Source: Platynereis dumerilii
Taxonomy: Eukaryota > Annelida > Polychaeta > Phyllodocida > Nereididae
Length of the DNA: 64,000 nt
Reading direction: 5' to 3'
NCBI GenBank assembly: GCA_026936325.1
Contig: JAPTHN010000001.1
Location: forward strand, 79,863,380 to 79,927,379
Position numbers and translations under genes: made by a program. Under the pieces are notes generated by a model, which made no database searches, was not told where the DNA came from, and worked only from the letters and a program-made list of their open reading frames with translations. Shown here in pieces: positions 46,915 through 63,962 of this stretch; the stretch's first letter is position 1, and every line of letters starts with the position of its first letter.

Positions 46915-47517
46915 AACCGGCATATATCTCAGTGAGGTTGTATGTGGGGCATATACCTCAGTCAGGTTGTTTGTAGGGTGTACATGTATATATCAGTCAG
47001 TTTGTACGTGGGGCATTTACCTCAGTGAGGTTGTTTGTGGGGCAAATATCTCAGTTAGGTTGTTTGTGGGGCAAATATCTCAGTGAGGTTGTATGTGGGG
47101 TGTATACCTCAGTGAGGTTGTTTGTGGGGCATATATCTCAGTGAGGTTGTATGTGGGGCGTAAACCTCTGTGAGGTTGTTTGTGAGGCGTAGATCTCAGT
47201 GAGGTTGTTTGTGCAGCATATATCTCAGTGAGGTTACATGTGGGGCATATAGCTCAGTCAGGTTGTTTGTAGGGTGTATATCTCAGTGAGGTTGTATGTG
47301 GGGCATATACCTCAGTGAGGTTGTTTGTGGGGCGTTTATCTCAGTGAGGTTGTTTATGGAGCATCTCAATGAGGTTGTATGTGGGGCGTATACCTCAGTG
47401 AGGATGTTTGGCATATATATTTCAGTGAGGTTGCTTGTGGGGCGTATATCTCAGTGAGGTTGTTTGTAGGATGTATATCTCAGTGAGGTTGTATGTGGGG
47501 CATATACCTCAGTGAGG
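46915..47517 (+). repeat. 29-bp minisatellite, first block
   Basis: About 20 units of GGGGCATATATCTCAG + TGAGGTTGTATGT (29 bp), with alternating CATATATCT and CGTATACCT variants. Interrupted at 47518 by a TIR element. Intron 2. Confidence 0.85.
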
Positions 47518-47932
47518 CATCCTCCCCACGCAAGCCCTGCTAAAATGGCCAGGGCTTTCTGCTATTTCCAACCTCTTCTGTGATTGGCTGCTTATTTAGG
47601 TCATAAGCATTTTGCAGGCAGATTTAGTCCGGTTATGGACACTTAGAGGATTACTAGCAACTAAGAAAAACAGTGTAAAACAAGCAAACTTTCAAACAGT
47701 TTCATTTCAGAACTGTGAAAATACATAATTCAATGGAATTTTGGGAACTGTGATAGCGCCTTTCAACCATACACAATTTCTCCATTTGTAACTGTGTGCA
47801 ACAGAAGCAACAATTTCAAACTGTGATGTAGCAGTCCCTGATTGGCTGAGCCAAAACTGGGTCAGTTAATTAAGTATTCATGAATTAGCAAAGGTTACGG
47901 GCCATTTTGTCATGGTATGACTTGGGATGATG
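47518..47932. mobile_element. TIR element inserted in the 29-bp array, 415 bp
   Basis: The left end CATCCTCCCCACGCAAG... GCTAAAATGGCC and right end GGCCATTTTGTCATGG... GGGATGATG are imperfect TIRs of about 33 bp. CAGTGAGG (8 bp) stands on both sides; removing the element and one copy restores the minisatellite register. An 8-bp duplication suits the hAT superfamily. No transposase. Confidence 0.75.
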
Positions 47933-48680
47933 CAGTGAGGTTGTTTGTGGGGCATATATCTCAGTGAGGTTGTATGTGGGGCGTATACCTCAGTGAGGTT
48001 GTTTGTGGGGCGTATACCTCAGTGAGGTTGTTTGTGGGGCATATATCTCAGTGAGGTTGTTTGTGGGGCATATATCTCAGTGAGGTTGTTTGTGGGGCGT
48101 ATACCTCAGTGAGGTTGTTTGTGGGGCGTATACCTCAGTGAGGTTGTTTGTGGGGCGTATACCTCAGTGAGGTTGTTTGTGGGGCATATATCTCAGTGAG
48201 GTTGTATGTGGGGCGTATACCTCAGTGAGGTTGTTTGTGGGGCATATACCTCAGTGAGGTTGTTTCTGGAGCATATATCTCAGTGAGGTTGTACATGGGG
48301 CGAATACCTCAGTGAGGTTGTTTGTGGGGCGTATACCTCAGTGAGGTTGTTTGTGGGGCATATATCTCAGTGAGGTTGTATGTGGGGCGTATACCTCAGT
48401 GAGGTTGTTTGTGGGGCATATACCTCAGTGAGGTTGTTTCTGGAGCATATATCTCAGTGAGGTTGTACATGGGGCGAATACCTCAGTGAGGTTGTTTGTG
48501 GGGCGTATACCTCAGTGAGGTTGTTTGTGGGGCATATATCTCAGTGAGGTTGTTTGTGGGGCAAATACCTCAGTGAGGCTTTTTGTGGGGCAAATATCTC
48601 AGTGAGGTTGTTTGTAGGCCCTGTAGGGTGTATATTTCAGTGAGGTTGTTTGTAGGGTGTAGATCTCAGTAAAAGTTTCA
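47933..48680 (+). repeat. 29-bp minisatellite, second block with 174-bp higher-order repeat
   Basis: About 26 units of 29 bp. The variant unit TGTTTCTGGAGCATATATC appears at 48261 and 48435, exactly 174 bp (six units) apart with the same neighbours, showing a duplicated six-unit block. The array decays to the right (48590-48680). Confidence 0.85.
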
Positions 48681-48928
48681 CAAGGGTCAACAGATAAAAT
48701 TTGTGTACAAGCTTCTAGATGATTAAAAAAAATGTTGGATTATTTTCAGGAGGAGGAGGGGAATGGAGGTAAACCTTGATGCTGTCATCCAAAAAAAAAA
48801 AACCCTCAGAGCACCTTTGATGATGTTATGACCAACTGTAATAGCCTAGCAGATGCAAAGACAATAGGGCTGCTCTGCTGCAGGCAATACCATACTAATT
48901 TATTCTCTTTTTTCTCTTTCTCGTTTAG

Positions 48929-49123
48929 TTGCAAGAGAAGATGAGCGATGTACAACAGCAGATGCAGGAGCTTAAAGGCCATCTGGACGGAGACAAAGGG
49001 AATGCAGAAGAAAGGAGAAACCTGATGGAAAAAGTGGAAATGCTTAAAGAAGAATTCCGAGAACTTTTGACCGAACTGCGAAGGAAACGCATGTCCCAGG
49101 GAGGCACAGTATTATCTGACGAT
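48929..49123 (+). CDS. WSD-type acyltransferase, third exon, coiled coil, 65 codons
   Basis: The acceptor TCTCGTTTAG and donor GAT|GTAAGT bound a phase-0 exon. It begins LQEKMSDVQQQMQELKGHL and continues with NLMEKVEMLKEEFRELLTEL, a clear heptad-type coiled coil rich in Glu, Lys and Leu, ending SQGGTVLSDD. A coiled coil behind a WSD enzyme domain is not part of the bacterial family and suggests self-association or a partner protein (inference). The open frame beyond the donor runs into a transposon and is not coding. Confidence 0.8.
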
Positions 49124-49170
49124 GTAAGTGACACTCCACAACAGTCTGTCTTTGTCATAAATTTATTTAA

Positions 49171-50013
49171 GGTGGCTCGCTACCCGTGCCAAGTGGTAGT
49201 GAGCGCACATTCACGCGCAGCCAGGCAGGCCCTATCTATCGTAACGTCACCATTGCAGCAGAGCCCTGCTGACACTGTTTCAGCATCTTTTTTAATTCTT
49301 AGAATTTCGTTGGTCGGCCGTTTCGTTTGGCATTTTTTGCCACTTATCTTGGGGCTAGAGACTTCTGGTTTGCAGCATTAGATGCGCTATGAAGAGGACT
49401 ACATACAACCGGAGTTTCAGCTTGATACTTAGCATAGAAAATTTTAACAGGTGATTTTCGGCAGGCATGCCTAATTTCGCAAAAATGACTCTGTTATATA
49501 AATAAATGTTTATATCAATTTCCAGGCCCGTTGGAAGCCTTGTCAATATCATTACATTGTTCCTCACTTAATTTGGAAGCAGATGACAAGGAAATAGAAA
49601 ATTCTATCTCGTCTTTTTTTTTTAGCGCTATCATTCATAAAAAGATAAAATTTTCAAAATCAAAACTTTGTTACGAATCCCAAGAAAAGTTCTTTAAACT
49701 AAATATATCTCTATGAAATTTTAATCAGCTTTTCCATAAAACTCTCCTCTTTAATTCCATGTTTCATTTAATAACATAGGATGACTGGCCACTGAATGGC
49801 AGCGAAAACTTAAAAGTAAAACAATTAAGAAAAAAATTGAGTTTTTCAGGTTTGCGTGGACTGACTTTCTTTTACATAACCTCAAATATTTTGAAAGAAA
49901 GGCTGGTAGCGACCACTTTTGTTTATATATTCTTGCTATAAACTATATTTTGGATCATTTTAAACTATTTTTAAGAAATCCTATCTTGGAAAGTTCACGA
50001 GTATCGAGCCACC
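49171..50013. mobile_element. TTAA-flanked TIR element, 843 bp, intron 3
   Basis: TIRs start GGTGGCTCGCTACCCGTG (left) and GGTGGCTCGATACTCGTG (right, inverted), 16 of 18 bases alike. TTAA stands on both sides (49167-49170, 50014-50017). This is the target of the piggyBac and Kolobok superfamilies. No transposase. The left end is only 47 bp past the exon-3 donor. Confidence 0.8.
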
Positions 50014-50017
50014 TTAA

Positions 50018-50779
50018 GTCTGATATAATGTTAATTGTAATGGTAATTTAGTGCATAATTTTTAGATGGTCAAGATAAGGAGTTTGTTTTCTGTATGGGA
50101 GATTGGAGTAATTTGATACCTGAGTTGGTTCAGTTCTGAGTCCATAAGTTGGCCTCATTGTGAGACATACATCAGAGAATTTTATTATACCCAGTTGATC
50201 GAATTATCCAGATCTCCCTATATGGTAATCTAATAGTGGAAAAATACCATTGATTGCTAATGCTCCTTGAATCATAATAATTATTTTAGATTTGATTTGG
50301 TTTGATTAGTTGAAGGAATCAAAACTATTCTTCAACATTTTTTTTTGCTAATTAAGATCTTAATTCTTTATGATTCCTGTCTCCATGATTGGGATTAGGA
50401 ATATTGAAAAGCATGTCATAAAGCATTAAGAAAGTAATTGCATAATATATGTAAGTAAACCTGTCCTCCTCATACCCACATCTTTCATCCAACAGAAATT
50501 ACAAAATGTGGTAGAAACCAAAATGGCCTAATGGCTAGCAAATAGCTAGCAAATAGCTAGCAAATAGCTGGCTTACAGTCTTTCTCATTAGGTAGAATGG
50601 CAGATGTTGATTCAGTGTCTGTCTGAGGCTGTCTTAAAAAATACAACAGAAAAGGCATAACTTCAGTTTGAAAATATGGATAACTAAATCACAAATTCAG
50701 AGCAAGGGCCTTAAGACTATAGATCCTATTTCTCCCTATTGATACTAAGTTACGTTTAACCTTTGAAGCCCGAGTCCTT
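50018..50779. other. Intron 3, plain part
   Basis: AT-rich; a 3-copy 12-bp microrepeat (AATAGCTAGCA) near 50537-50570 is the only structure noticed. Confidence 0.4.
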
Positions 50780-51940
50780 TGGAACAGCGCCTTCTTCCCA
50801 CAGCAGCCACAGTGGTCTCAAGAGGCCTTTGGTCTCCAGATACCTATGGTCTGTAGGTCACATGAAAACTACTAACCAAAACTCACAATGACCTCAGCCA
50901 CCAATATGGTCTCAAGAAACCTTTGGTCTGTAAATACTAGATACCCTATGATCTGTAGTTCACATGACGACTGTGCTAACCAAAACTCAGGATGACCAGT
51001 CCCCCAAAGCCACAACTTTAGTCTCAAGAACCTTTGGTCTGTAGATGCCTATGGTTTGTACTTCACATGACAACTATACAAAGCTACATTCACAATGACC
51101 TTAGCCACCAATATGGTCTCAAGAAACCTTTGGTCTGTAAATACTAGATACCCTATGATCTGTAGTTCACATGACGACTGTGCTAACCAAAACTCAGGAT
51201 GACCAGTCCCCCAAAGCTACAACTTTAGTCTCTAGAACCTTTGGTCTGTAGATGCCTATGGTTTGTACTTCACATGACAACTATACAAAGCTACATTCAC
51301 AATGACCTTAGCCACCAATATGGTCTCAAGAAACCTTTGGTCTGTAAATACTAGATACCCTATGATCTGTAGTTCACATGACGACTGTGCTAACCAAAAC
51401 TCAGGATGACCAATCCCCCATAGCCACAACTTTGGTCTCAGGATCTATACCCGGCTGTGATCACAGAACGACAGTACTAACCAAAGCGCCCTACGACCTG
51501 TTGCCCATAGCCACAACTTTGGTCTCAAAAAATGTATGGTCTAGCTATCTATTCATTATCAATTGGTTACAGACAACTGTAGTAACCGAAGCTCCCTATG
51601 GCCTGTCCTCATAGTCACTATTGTGGTCTCCATAAACCAAAAAGTTGGTCTCCAGATACCTGCGGTCTGTAGCTCACATTGACGACAGTACTAGTAGCCA
51701 AAACTCTCAATGACCTGCACCACATAACTTCCACTGTGGTCTCAAGAAACCTTTGGTCTCCCGATAACTATGATCTGTTGGTCATATGATGCCTCATTAT
51801 GACCTGTCCTCAGCAACCACTATGTCACCAGAAATGGGTTACATGAAACTATAGTAACCAAACTCTCTATGATGTGTCCCTATAGCCACTATTGTGGTCC
51901 AGATGCCTATCCTCTGTAGGTCATGTGACCACTGTAGACA
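50780..51940 (+). repeat. Tandem repeat, ~207-bp higher-order unit, intron 3
   Basis: Half-units of about 100 bp with CTTTGGTCTGTA and CACATGAC motifs form a ~207-bp unit. CATGACGACTGTGCTAACC occurs at about 50962, 51169 and 51377. The three central copies are near-identical while the flanking half-units are diverged. Runs up to 30 bp before the exon-4 acceptor. Confidence 0.75.
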
Positions 51941-51973
51941 AAACTCACCATGACTAATGATGACTCTTTTCAG

Positions 51974-52828
51974 GAGGACGAAGATGACGGAGAATTAAGA
52001 AGGGCATCGTATCGCAAGAGGACATTATCGATGACATCCCGGCGGTCCACACTATCCAACATTTCCACAGCTCGCCCCCTGACCACTTCAAATCAGCCCC
52101 TGCACTCCCCTCCCCACTCCTCCGTTCACTCCCCCTCGTCGCCATCTATGCCGGTAAGTGGCAGGCGCGCCTACCACACTGTCCACCATGCTCCTACAGC
52201 CAGGCAGCATGTGCATGCTCTGCAGTTCTCTCCTCCTCCTCATCTCCCTGGTGGTCACCCCCCTGATGGTTATCCACCTGGTGGTCACCCCCCTGATCAC
52301 CTCTCAGATCAAAAAGTTAAGGATGACTCAATCACAGATGTTGTATTGCCACCAGAGGGCCACCAGCCACCCCATCAGCTTGTTCAGCCTGAAAGCTCTC
52401 AGTCTCTGCCCACCCTGGTAAGTCCAATGAGCAGCAGCACCCACACAAAGTGTAGCGTAACACGAAGGACACCGTCCAGTGCACTCATGTCTTTGCGTAA
52501 TAGAGAAAAGCTGTCCGAGGGCTCCACCGACAGGTCGAGCATGTCCAACAGCTGTACTGTCATCGCCATTGCCCCTTACCGACAGTCAGTATCGGACACT
52601 TTCTCCTCCATTGACGAATCATCCTCCACTTTCTCAAATATCTCTGAGGAGGGAGAAAGGAGGCCACATTGCAGAACAACCTCCTTGCCCATGTCCAGAA
52701 TGAGATTAGGTAGACGTAAAGCCTCCTACGCTGTAGATGCGAGCTTATCTGATCCAGACAACAACGCGAAAGCAAGATTCGCTGGACAGAAGACTATGTC
52801 TGATGGAGCCATTAAAGTGCATTACAAG
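51974..52828 (+). CDS. WSD-type acyltransferase, fourth exon, disordered tail, 285 codons
   Basis: The acceptor GACTCTTTTCAG opens a phase-0 exon beginning EDEDDGELRRASYRKRTLSM. The encoded region is Ser/Thr/Pro/Arg-rich and probably disordered, with RRAS and RKRTLS sites of basophilic-kinase type and a short Pro-Gly-His repeat (PPGGHPPD, residues ~98-115 of the exon). The frame stays open to a stop at 52832-52834. The best end joining to the last exon is AAG|GTTTAG at 52828, a weak donor. Two stronger phase-0 donors lie inside the exon: CCG|GTAAGT at 52153 and CTG|GTAAGT at 52417, so alternative splicing is likely. If no donor is used the protein ends after one more residue. Confidence 0.7.
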
Positions 52829-52834
52829 GTTTAG

Positions 52835-55354
52835 TCCTGGACTCCTGGTAGATATAATAGAATTTTCGATTAATTAGTTCCTTGTTGACCTACTATAGAC
52901 CCAGGAGTCAGTTGTTTTAATGACTCATCTGACTTTCTTCATTTCAACTAAGTCAACCAGTTGATAACCTTTCAACTGGAACTGACTGAAGTCATTTCAA
53001 CTGACTTCAACTGACTTTCAAGTGATGTAACAATATACAGACCTAAAAAAAACTAGTTCTTCACAAAAAAAATAGGGAAAGTGCACAACAAAAAGTCCTA
53101 TGAGATTCCTAACTCAAAAGGAAGGTTCGCACAACATTTAACTGTCATCTTATGAGATTCAAACAACGTCCTTGGATTCACATGTAACAATAACATGCAT
53201 GTCCCAGCACTGCATGAGCAGGTTCCAAATATTTATTAAAGCAATACACAACATATATAATCTACTGGTACGAGCATATTCTTGCTTCTTGCTGGTCAAA
53301 ATTGTGTCATTTATTTTGAGAAGAATTGAATTTATCAATTTGTTTCCTCCAAATGTCTAAAATATCACAATTAATTTGATCTCCTTAATGACTTCAGTAA
53401 AGCTCTGGGCAATCAAGCTTCTGTTAATCATGTTAAATCTTTCACAAACTGACTCAGTCAAAGTGATTTTGACCTGCCTAATTATGGTGATAGTCCTGCA
53501 CAACACTGTTGATACACAGTCACAAACAATGAGATTCATGGTTTTGTTGGGTTAAATTCTGTTTCTTATAATGTTTTCAGTGTATGACCAGTTGTTCCAT
53601 TTACAAATAATGAATCACAGTGAAGTATGTTCAGACAACGGCAATTGGGCACTGAACTAGGCCCAATTACTGAATTGCACTTCAGGCTGCCAGTGTCAAC
53701 TTTGACAGGTCATCTCAATAGCACTTGACAGAAAGAGGTGGTCTTCAGAAGGTATCAAAAGAATACCAGAACATTCTGAATTGCAATTAGATGATTGGAT
53801 TGCCATCCTGACTGCCTGGACTTCAAAACAAAAGCCAGGCTAATTGCTGACTGTCTATACGCGCAGATGACGCATGTAGTAATTGACTGCTAACAGGTAT
53901 GCTGGAAGCAACTGACGCCAATCAAAGCAACCACTGACGACGGCGACTGACGTTTATTGGCATGACGACGACTTCAACTGACCAATTATGACGGACGACG
54001 ACGACCAATGACGACGACTCCGGGGTCTAACCTACTTTGTCCAACATCCAGACTCTGGTCAGAATATGTCCTCTGATTATCAGCAATTGCGCTAAGTCCG
54101 TCAGTTCAATGAAGTCTTTTAGAGACTGGTCTACCCATAATAAAAAAATAATTATTATTCTCCCACAGCGTTACACGCTGAGTCTACAAACACATAATCT
54201 GAGTGAACAATAACTTCCACAGATCCTAAGATTCATAACGACCAATGAAGAAACAAGACAAACATAGGCCTATATATAACCTTTTTCTCCTGAAAACTGA
54301 TGAATCTGGAGATAAAAGACACAGCTATCCCAGAATCTTTGTTGTGAGGCCCTTGCATGGTCTTTGTCTCGCTGTCTCTCTGGAAAGTTTATCTCTCTCA
54401 TTGTTGTCTCTAATACTGTTCGTAAACATTAAGTAATAACAAGTATGTATTCTTATACATATAGTATATCTTTTATATATGCATTTATGTGAGTAATGTA
54501 AAAATTGTGTACGATTTCTGCACTTTTGTGTACACGCGTCTCATCTTTTACAACGAAGTAGATATATACGCCTATCAATAAGATACAGTAAGTTTAAAGA
54601 TTAACAAAAAAAATTTTTTAAAATCTTAAATTTAGACTTAAAGCTACATCCAATCACTTTCTTTAATCAAAGGTTGCTGTCTAGCTGCATGTCCTTAATG
54701 CTGTTTTTATTAAGATGATATATTTTTTATGGCTAAGCGATGGGTAAAAAACTTTGCTTTTAACTATATGAAATTAATGTGATTATCAGAGATGATATGA
54801 CAATCCCATTTCAAACAACTGTTCCAAATATTGTTGAGGAAAATGAGATTTATACACTGCCATGCAGAAGTTCAGCAACATTGCTGTTTTAAAGCCATTG
54901 AATTTGTGTAAAACTCCCCGCGCAAAATTGCTTTTGGGTGCATAGACTCTTTGATACAAGCAGCACTTGATTTCCTAAGATGCACAAAACATACTAGAGT
55001 CCAGTAAAGTGAATAGCCATCTCATTAATTTTAAAAAATGGACAAAGTTGACCTACTTCAACCAATCTATATTTTTGAGCATAGCATAGGAATTTCACTG
55101 CTATTTTACCACTCATGTCTAATAGCTTCTAATATAGAGTAAAAATCTATGCATCCACATTTATGACCTAAAACTGTTTTGTGGAAGGTGAAACTAATTC
55201 AAGGGTGAAACAAGACAGTGTTATCAAATTTTATCAAATTTTAGATGGCAGGGAATACAAACGAGAGATCCCCATTCGAAATGATGCTAGGATATGATTG
55301 TTACACAACTTCGTAAAACCAGTATGAATGTAACCTGTCATGTTCTGATTTCAG
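52835..55354. other. Intron 4, low-complexity patches, no gene
   Basis: Contains short CAACTGACTT repeats (52925-53025) and a GACGAC-rich patch (53935-54025). No exon recognised. Confidence 0.4.
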
Positions 55355-55489
55355 TTACCGACCGAAACGAGTCACTCAACAGGATTACACTATGAACGAC
55401 CAACGAAACATCTAGGATCTACAGACAATGACGAGGGACGCGTGGTGATAATGTCTGACCATGCGCACTTCTCACAATCATCGGAATAA
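55355..55489 (+). CDS. WSD-type acyltransferase, last exon, 44 codons
   Basis: Acceptor TGTTCTGATTTCAG; phase-0 frame LPTETSHSTGLHYERPTK... ending MSDHAHFSQSSE and a TAA at 55487-55489. Assignment to this gene rests on the phase match, strand and position rather than on recognised homology. With all five exons the protein would be about 983 residues from Met 36930, or 1099 from Met 36582. Confidence 0.6.
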   Translation, partial: LPTETSHSTGLHYERPTKHLGSTDNDEGRVVIMSDHAHFSQSSE

Positions 55490-55751
55490 AAAATATTGGA
55501 TTTTTAATCTATGACATAAATGTTAAAAACTTAAAGTTAGATAATGACCTAGGGATGATTACAAAGTTAATTTTTCTACACTCACATGGAAAAATTGGAC
55601 CTTGGTGTGCAGAAAAATCAACCTTAATTATTATTTTCCTAAACCGATGATGAAATTCATATTTATAAACAATCATTTACCACAAATAATTGATACTCGT
55701 CAGTCGTCATCTTAAAATGTATTACTTTGTGCCATTATATTTGCAATGTTG

Positions 55752-55757
55752 AATAAA
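55752..55757 (+). terminator. Possible poly(A) signal of the acyltransferase gene
   Basis: AATAAA about 265 nt after the stop codon, followed by a T/G-rich stretch. Another AATAAA overlaps the stop codon itself and is too early to be the usual signal. Confidence 0.4.
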
Positions 55758-56699
55758 TTTGTGTAATCAGTACTTTAGTACTATGATATTCATTCAATAG
55801 GGTAATACTATTCGCAAACCAAACTACATGTGTATTTCCAATAATTTTTTCATTAATTGTATTTATAAATAGAAAATGTGTGATACATTCAATGAGTTTA
55901 CAGTATGGCAGAGCCAAGAAAAGGTTCGGTGCAGGTTCAATCAAACTGTATTGTAAATTGTGGCATTATCACTGACTATCACTTCACTTGGTCAACTTAA
56001 TCATTCTAGCTCATGTTCATTTCAACTAGACTACATGACATTGTATACCTCATCTTATAATAGCAACCTAACTTACCTAAGTCATTTTTTTGCCAAAGTT
56101 TGTTAAATTCTACTTGTTTTGAGATTAACAGCATTAAATTTTACTATTTTTACTTACATCACATTCCAAAGAGTGCAATATTAGCACATATATATACACA
56201 TAAATATTATTATTATAGATATGTACATGTAGTTGTGTCCCAGTAATATACACTATGTCAATCAAGATACAATTTGTATCACAAACTCTGCAAAAATGAC
56301 AAATGTACTTGTATACGATATATGCCAAAAACATGGGATTAATGCATTTTTCATTGTCAACACTACATATATGTATATTTTCTAACTTTTTCATTGAAAT
56401 ATTCCAAAAATGTTATGTTTGCACATTATTGATCTACCTTGATTGTTTTCAAGTGACAGGTCCCTTGATGTATTCATGTTTTGGTTTTAATAAACAAAGA
56501 TACTCAATGTGGTGTCATGTGCCAAAGTTAGGCTTGGGTATGTCATTTTTATCCCCTACACCTAGAATTACTGAATTTTCAAACAATTGTGAACAAGAAC
56601 CAGTGGGAATTTTAAATCGTTGTCAACAGGGAAGTAAAACAAGTAAATACAGACATTTAAAAACCCAAAAAGGAAACCTAAGAAAATCCATGTTGGTAA
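55758..56699. other. Intergenic, no confirmed gene
   Basis: A 147-codon plus frame (56303-56746) is open but has no recognisable domain, and its Met lies in AT-rich DNA; I do not call it a gene. Confidence 0.35.
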
Positions 56700-58200
56700 A
56701 CGAAGTGCCTAGCCTGAATCGACCAAAGAATTTTTGCATTACCTAAAGACTTCAGCTGTAAATGACTGAACATTTTTAGATAACAGAATTTTTCACAAGA
56801 TACCTGGTTACTTTACTTTTATTGATGAGACTGATAACCTCGGACTTCATTTTGATGATATTTACATGCCGAAGATTAAGCATTTTAGAGAACAGATGAC
56901 AGAAATATCTCACCAGAAGATAATTTGCACTTATATAACTGTTTGAAGATTGGGGGTCCAACAGTTTTAAAAAGTCTCAAAATTAACTTTCAACTTGGTT
57001 GTGCGATATGTCACTGGCTTAAAAAATGTTTTGTTTCTGTCAGTTTGGTTAACCAGTTGACTCAATGCTTATCATATCTATCAGCGTTGGTGACAATAAA
57101 CAAACTAATTTAAAAAAAAAAGACTTAAATGCTTCATCAAATAAGAAGATACGAAACCTCCAGAAACTGTCAAATACATACGTGGCAAAGCCAGTTTGCA
57201 AATTGAAAAAAAGCTTAATTTTTCCTGTGGACCGCCAATCTGCAAAGAGCCCTAATAGACTCAAAACACAGGTGACCACCTCAGACTTAATTTAGATGAT
57301 AATCCATGGACCTCATGTTTTCATAATGAACTATATTTTCTCACAAGATAATTTCCCAATACTTTTATTAATAGACTCGAAAGCTATAACCAAGACTTCA
57401 TTTAGATGATATCACATGCTTTAAGATTTAGCATTTTCAGACTATGACATTTTTCACAAGAGGATAACATATATATATGTGCTGTCATAGATGTAAATAC
57501 CAGGAAACAATATTGTCCAATTGACCTCATTGAGCATTTTATATAAATCAACAAGTCTTGAGTATGAATTCAGTTATTGGAGAGATCTTGCTGGCATTTT
57601 TAGATGATGCAATCTTCCACCATGATATTTCATTGTTCCATAGACCAATAACCTAAGACTTCATATTGATGATATTCACATGCCTCGAGATGCAGCAGCT
57701 CAGATAAATCAGACAAAGCAAACTTGAAACATGCAATTTTTCGGTCTACTTTCAAAGTTTTTCACAAGCAGAAACTGAGACACTTTTACAAATGCCAAAA
57801 ACAAGAAACCATTAACAGAGACTCCCTTAGATGATATTCACATACTGAAAGACACATCACTTTAAGATGATTGAAGTCTTGCAAGAGGACAAGATGTACT
57901 TACATGGACTCAAAAGTCAACACAGATAAGCTCGAGACTACATTCAATGACATTCTCATGCCGTGAGAGTTGGCATTTTTAGACACCAATAGGCCCAGAC
58001 CTTATATTTTCAATTGGATGAGATTCACATGCTGTAAGAGAGAGCATTTTTAAACAACAGAATCTTCCACAAAACAAGCTGGCTTCACTGGCTAAGCTCC
58101 CTTTTTCAAACAAGCAGAATATTCAAAGATAACACAGATTCAGCAAGAATAGATTTCCAATTAAATTCACATTCACAATGCACTTGAAAATGCACCTTTT
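56700..58200 (+). repeat. Degenerate tandem repeat between the two genes
   Basis: The blocks GACTTCATTTAGATGATAT, TTCACATGC and GCATTTTTAGACAACAGAAT plus TTTTTCACAAGA recur irregularly, roughly every 100-130 bp, near 56840, 57290, 57395, 57660, 57830, 57940 and 58010. Heavily diverged. A 76-codon frame at 57065 lies within it. Confidence 0.55.
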
Positions 58201-58207
58201 GACATGA

Positions 58208-58213
58208 TTTATT
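58208..58213 (-). terminator. Possible poly(A) signal of MMUT
   Basis: AATAAA on the minus strand about 390 nt past the MMUT stop codon. No other canonical signal lies nearer that I could see. Confidence 0.3.
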
Positions 58214-58603
58214 TCAACAATTCAGAGAGACAACAAAATTTCCACTTGCAGTGTAATTCTATTCACATCTTCACAACATAATTTTTGTAATTGTCATAAT
58301 AAATAATTAATGGTATAGCATCAATAGCTTCGATTTGTCTACAATAAATTGAGACTTCTGTCACATTGAATATGTATTCACATGAAAAGTAGGAGGGCCC
58401 CAGATTCCGATTCTCTGGTCCAAGATACTGGATTTGAGGAAAACCAGTTCTTGCCTGTTTCAGGACGTACAAAATGGCAAGTTCTATACACACAAAATGT
58501 AAGACTCTTTGAGTACCAAATATGTACAACCTACACTGTCGTAGACGTTTTCCAATACATGGGTATGAGTAATAAAAATTTGACTTAGTTCATTTTATCA
58601 CAA

Positions 58604-63962
<5,359 letters not shown>

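Noticed and set aside
46915-48680. Regularly spaced 29-bp repeats as a CRISPR array
   Set aside because: There are no unique spacers between repeats and the DNA is from an animal; it is a minisatellite.
49124-49381. Extension of the coiled-coil exon to a stop at 49381
   Set aside because: A strong donor (GAT|GTAAGT) ends the exon at 49123 and the rest is mostly transposon sequence.
56303-57295. 147- and 76-codon polar ORFs between the two genes
   Set aside because: They overlap or border a degenerate tandem repeat and show no recognisable domain. Transcript data could still change this.
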